A stretch of DNA of 33,549 nucleotides. Source: Candidatus Gastranaerophilales bacterium. GTDB lineage: Bacteria > Bacillota > Clostridia > Lachnospirales > Lachnospiraceae. Below are positions 33,223 to 33,549 of the stretch, piece after piece. A program made the translations under genes and the position numbers. The notes under the pieces were generated by a model. It was not told the origin of the DNA. It searched no databases and worked only from the letters and a program-made list of their open reading frames with translations. Where the stretch lies: NCBI GenBank assembly GCA_023663225.1, contig JAMPHU010000032.1, forward strand, positions 1-33,549, in the 5' to 3' direction. The first letter of the stretch is position 1. The number at the start of each line of letters is the position of its first letter.

Positions 33223-33430
33223 CATCCGCACAATGACACTTGTTATGTTACTTTTCTCATTCATGCCAGTACATCAGTGCCCGCGAGGCAGACAGCCTTA
33301 GAAAACACCCGACCGAAACACGGTTGTTCTAAGGCTGTCTGCCTCGCGGGCACGCACCTTGGCTGTAACAGTTCAGCCATAAAATAGTTGCTTTTTAGCC
33401 AATGTCGTAGCAAGTGTCATTGTGCGGATG
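33223..33430. repeat. MITE-like element with 20-bp terminal inverted repeats
   Basis: CATCCGCACAATGACACTTG at 33223-33242 and its exact complement at 33411-33430. GTAT occurs one base outside the left arm (33218-33221) and directly outside the right (33431-33434), a possible target duplication. It encloses a perfect 27-bp inverted repeat. No transposase. Confidence 0.7.
33277..33353. repeat. Perfect 27-bp inverted repeat, 23-base loop
   Basis: Arms 33277-33303 and 33327-33353, starting GTGCCCGCGAGGC and fully complementary. Within the loop ACCG/CGGT can pair. It would form an extremely stable hairpin in RNA or a cruciform in DNA. Confidence 0.95.
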
Positions 33431-33474
33431 GTATATTCCAACGCAGACACGCTTTCGCTGCACCTCGCTCGTAA

Positions 33475-33532
33475 CGGTACATAAGCTGACAAAGTACGTC
33501 AGTATAGTCAACATAGTTGACTATTAGTACCG
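33475..33532. repeat. Three-way-junction-like set of inverted repeats
   Basis: Outer CGGTAC (33475-33480) / GTACCG (33527-33532) encloses two hairpins: CTGAC/GTCAG (33486-33502) and ATAGTCAAC-ATA-GTTGACTAT (33504-33524). The last palindrome also looks like a MarR-type operator. Confidence 0.65.
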
Positions 33533-33549
33533 ACGGCTCGCTAGCGTCT

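Larger units (their letters stand above)
32908..33549. other. Gene-free region rich in strong inverted repeats
   Basis: No reading frame here has a family match or normal start; those that exist run through hairpin arms. The region holds a weak terminator, a tiny possible leader frame and several strong inverted repeats listed separately. It continues past the window edge, so a gene may begin beyond it. Confidence 0.8.

Noticed and set aside
33190-33387. 65-codon frame in the terminal hairpin region
   Set aside because: Crosses both arms of a perfect inverted repeat and has no ribosome binding site.
33042-33430. CRISPR array
   Set aside because: The repeats are inverted, not regularly spaced direct repeats, and no cas genes are present.

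Overview
The window looks like a chromosomal segment of an anaerobic Clostridia member, most likely a Lachnospiraceae. The reasons are a complete rnfCDGEAB operon, a diverged SpoIID/LytB protein, a SleB-type cell wall hydrolase, ATP-dependent PEP carboxykinase, a probable Firmicutes 6S RNA, strong AGGAGG ribosome binding sites and a moderately GC-rich codon style in core genes. Species cannot be named from sequence alone.

Layout. 0-9.2 kb is core: a YprB-like exonuclease (minus strand), the Rnf ferredoxin:NAD+ oxidoreductase operon, a membrane-anchored GH25 lysozyme behind it, an AP2/HNH-like DNA-binding protein (minus) and a SleB-like wall hydrolase. 9.2-15 kb is accessory: an ATPase lacking its start, an AraC regulator divergent from a maltose/galactoside acetyltransferase, a 32-residue membrane peptide, a hypothetical protein, a DUF3791-type cassette with an intact copy plus scattered fragments, and a DUF4253 protein. 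Part of this block lies between two 96%-identical 225-bp repeats, the second of which contains the thrC promoter. 15.2-21.3 kb returns to core metabolism: threonine synthase, deoxyribose-phosphate aldolase, Xaa-Pro aminopeptidase and PEP carboxykinase with a good promoter and terminator.

21.3-25.3 kb is AT-richer and holds a toxin-antitoxin remnant (DUF4258 fragment plus intact YgiT-type antitoxin) followed by a row of small same-strand genes. At least one (Imm7) and probably a second (Imm74-like, fused to a membrane and PH-like part) are polymorphic-toxin immunity proteins. No toxin is present, so this reads as an orphan immunity array and is my leading candidate for an interesting system. 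25.3-28.5 kb has the 6S RNA locus, the SpoIID-like protein with an internal 15-bp repeat tract, and a YihY/BrkB membrane protein. 28.5-32.9 kb is a lantibiotic/bacitracin-type ABC exporter (ATPase plus a double-length permease) divergent from an OmpR/HisKA two-component system, probably one sensing-and-detoxification module.

The last 640 bases have no convincing gene but hold several very strong nested inverted repeats (34, 27, 20, 9 and 6 bp arms), one with MITE-like features. Long hairpins of similar design occur in the two 225-bp repeats.
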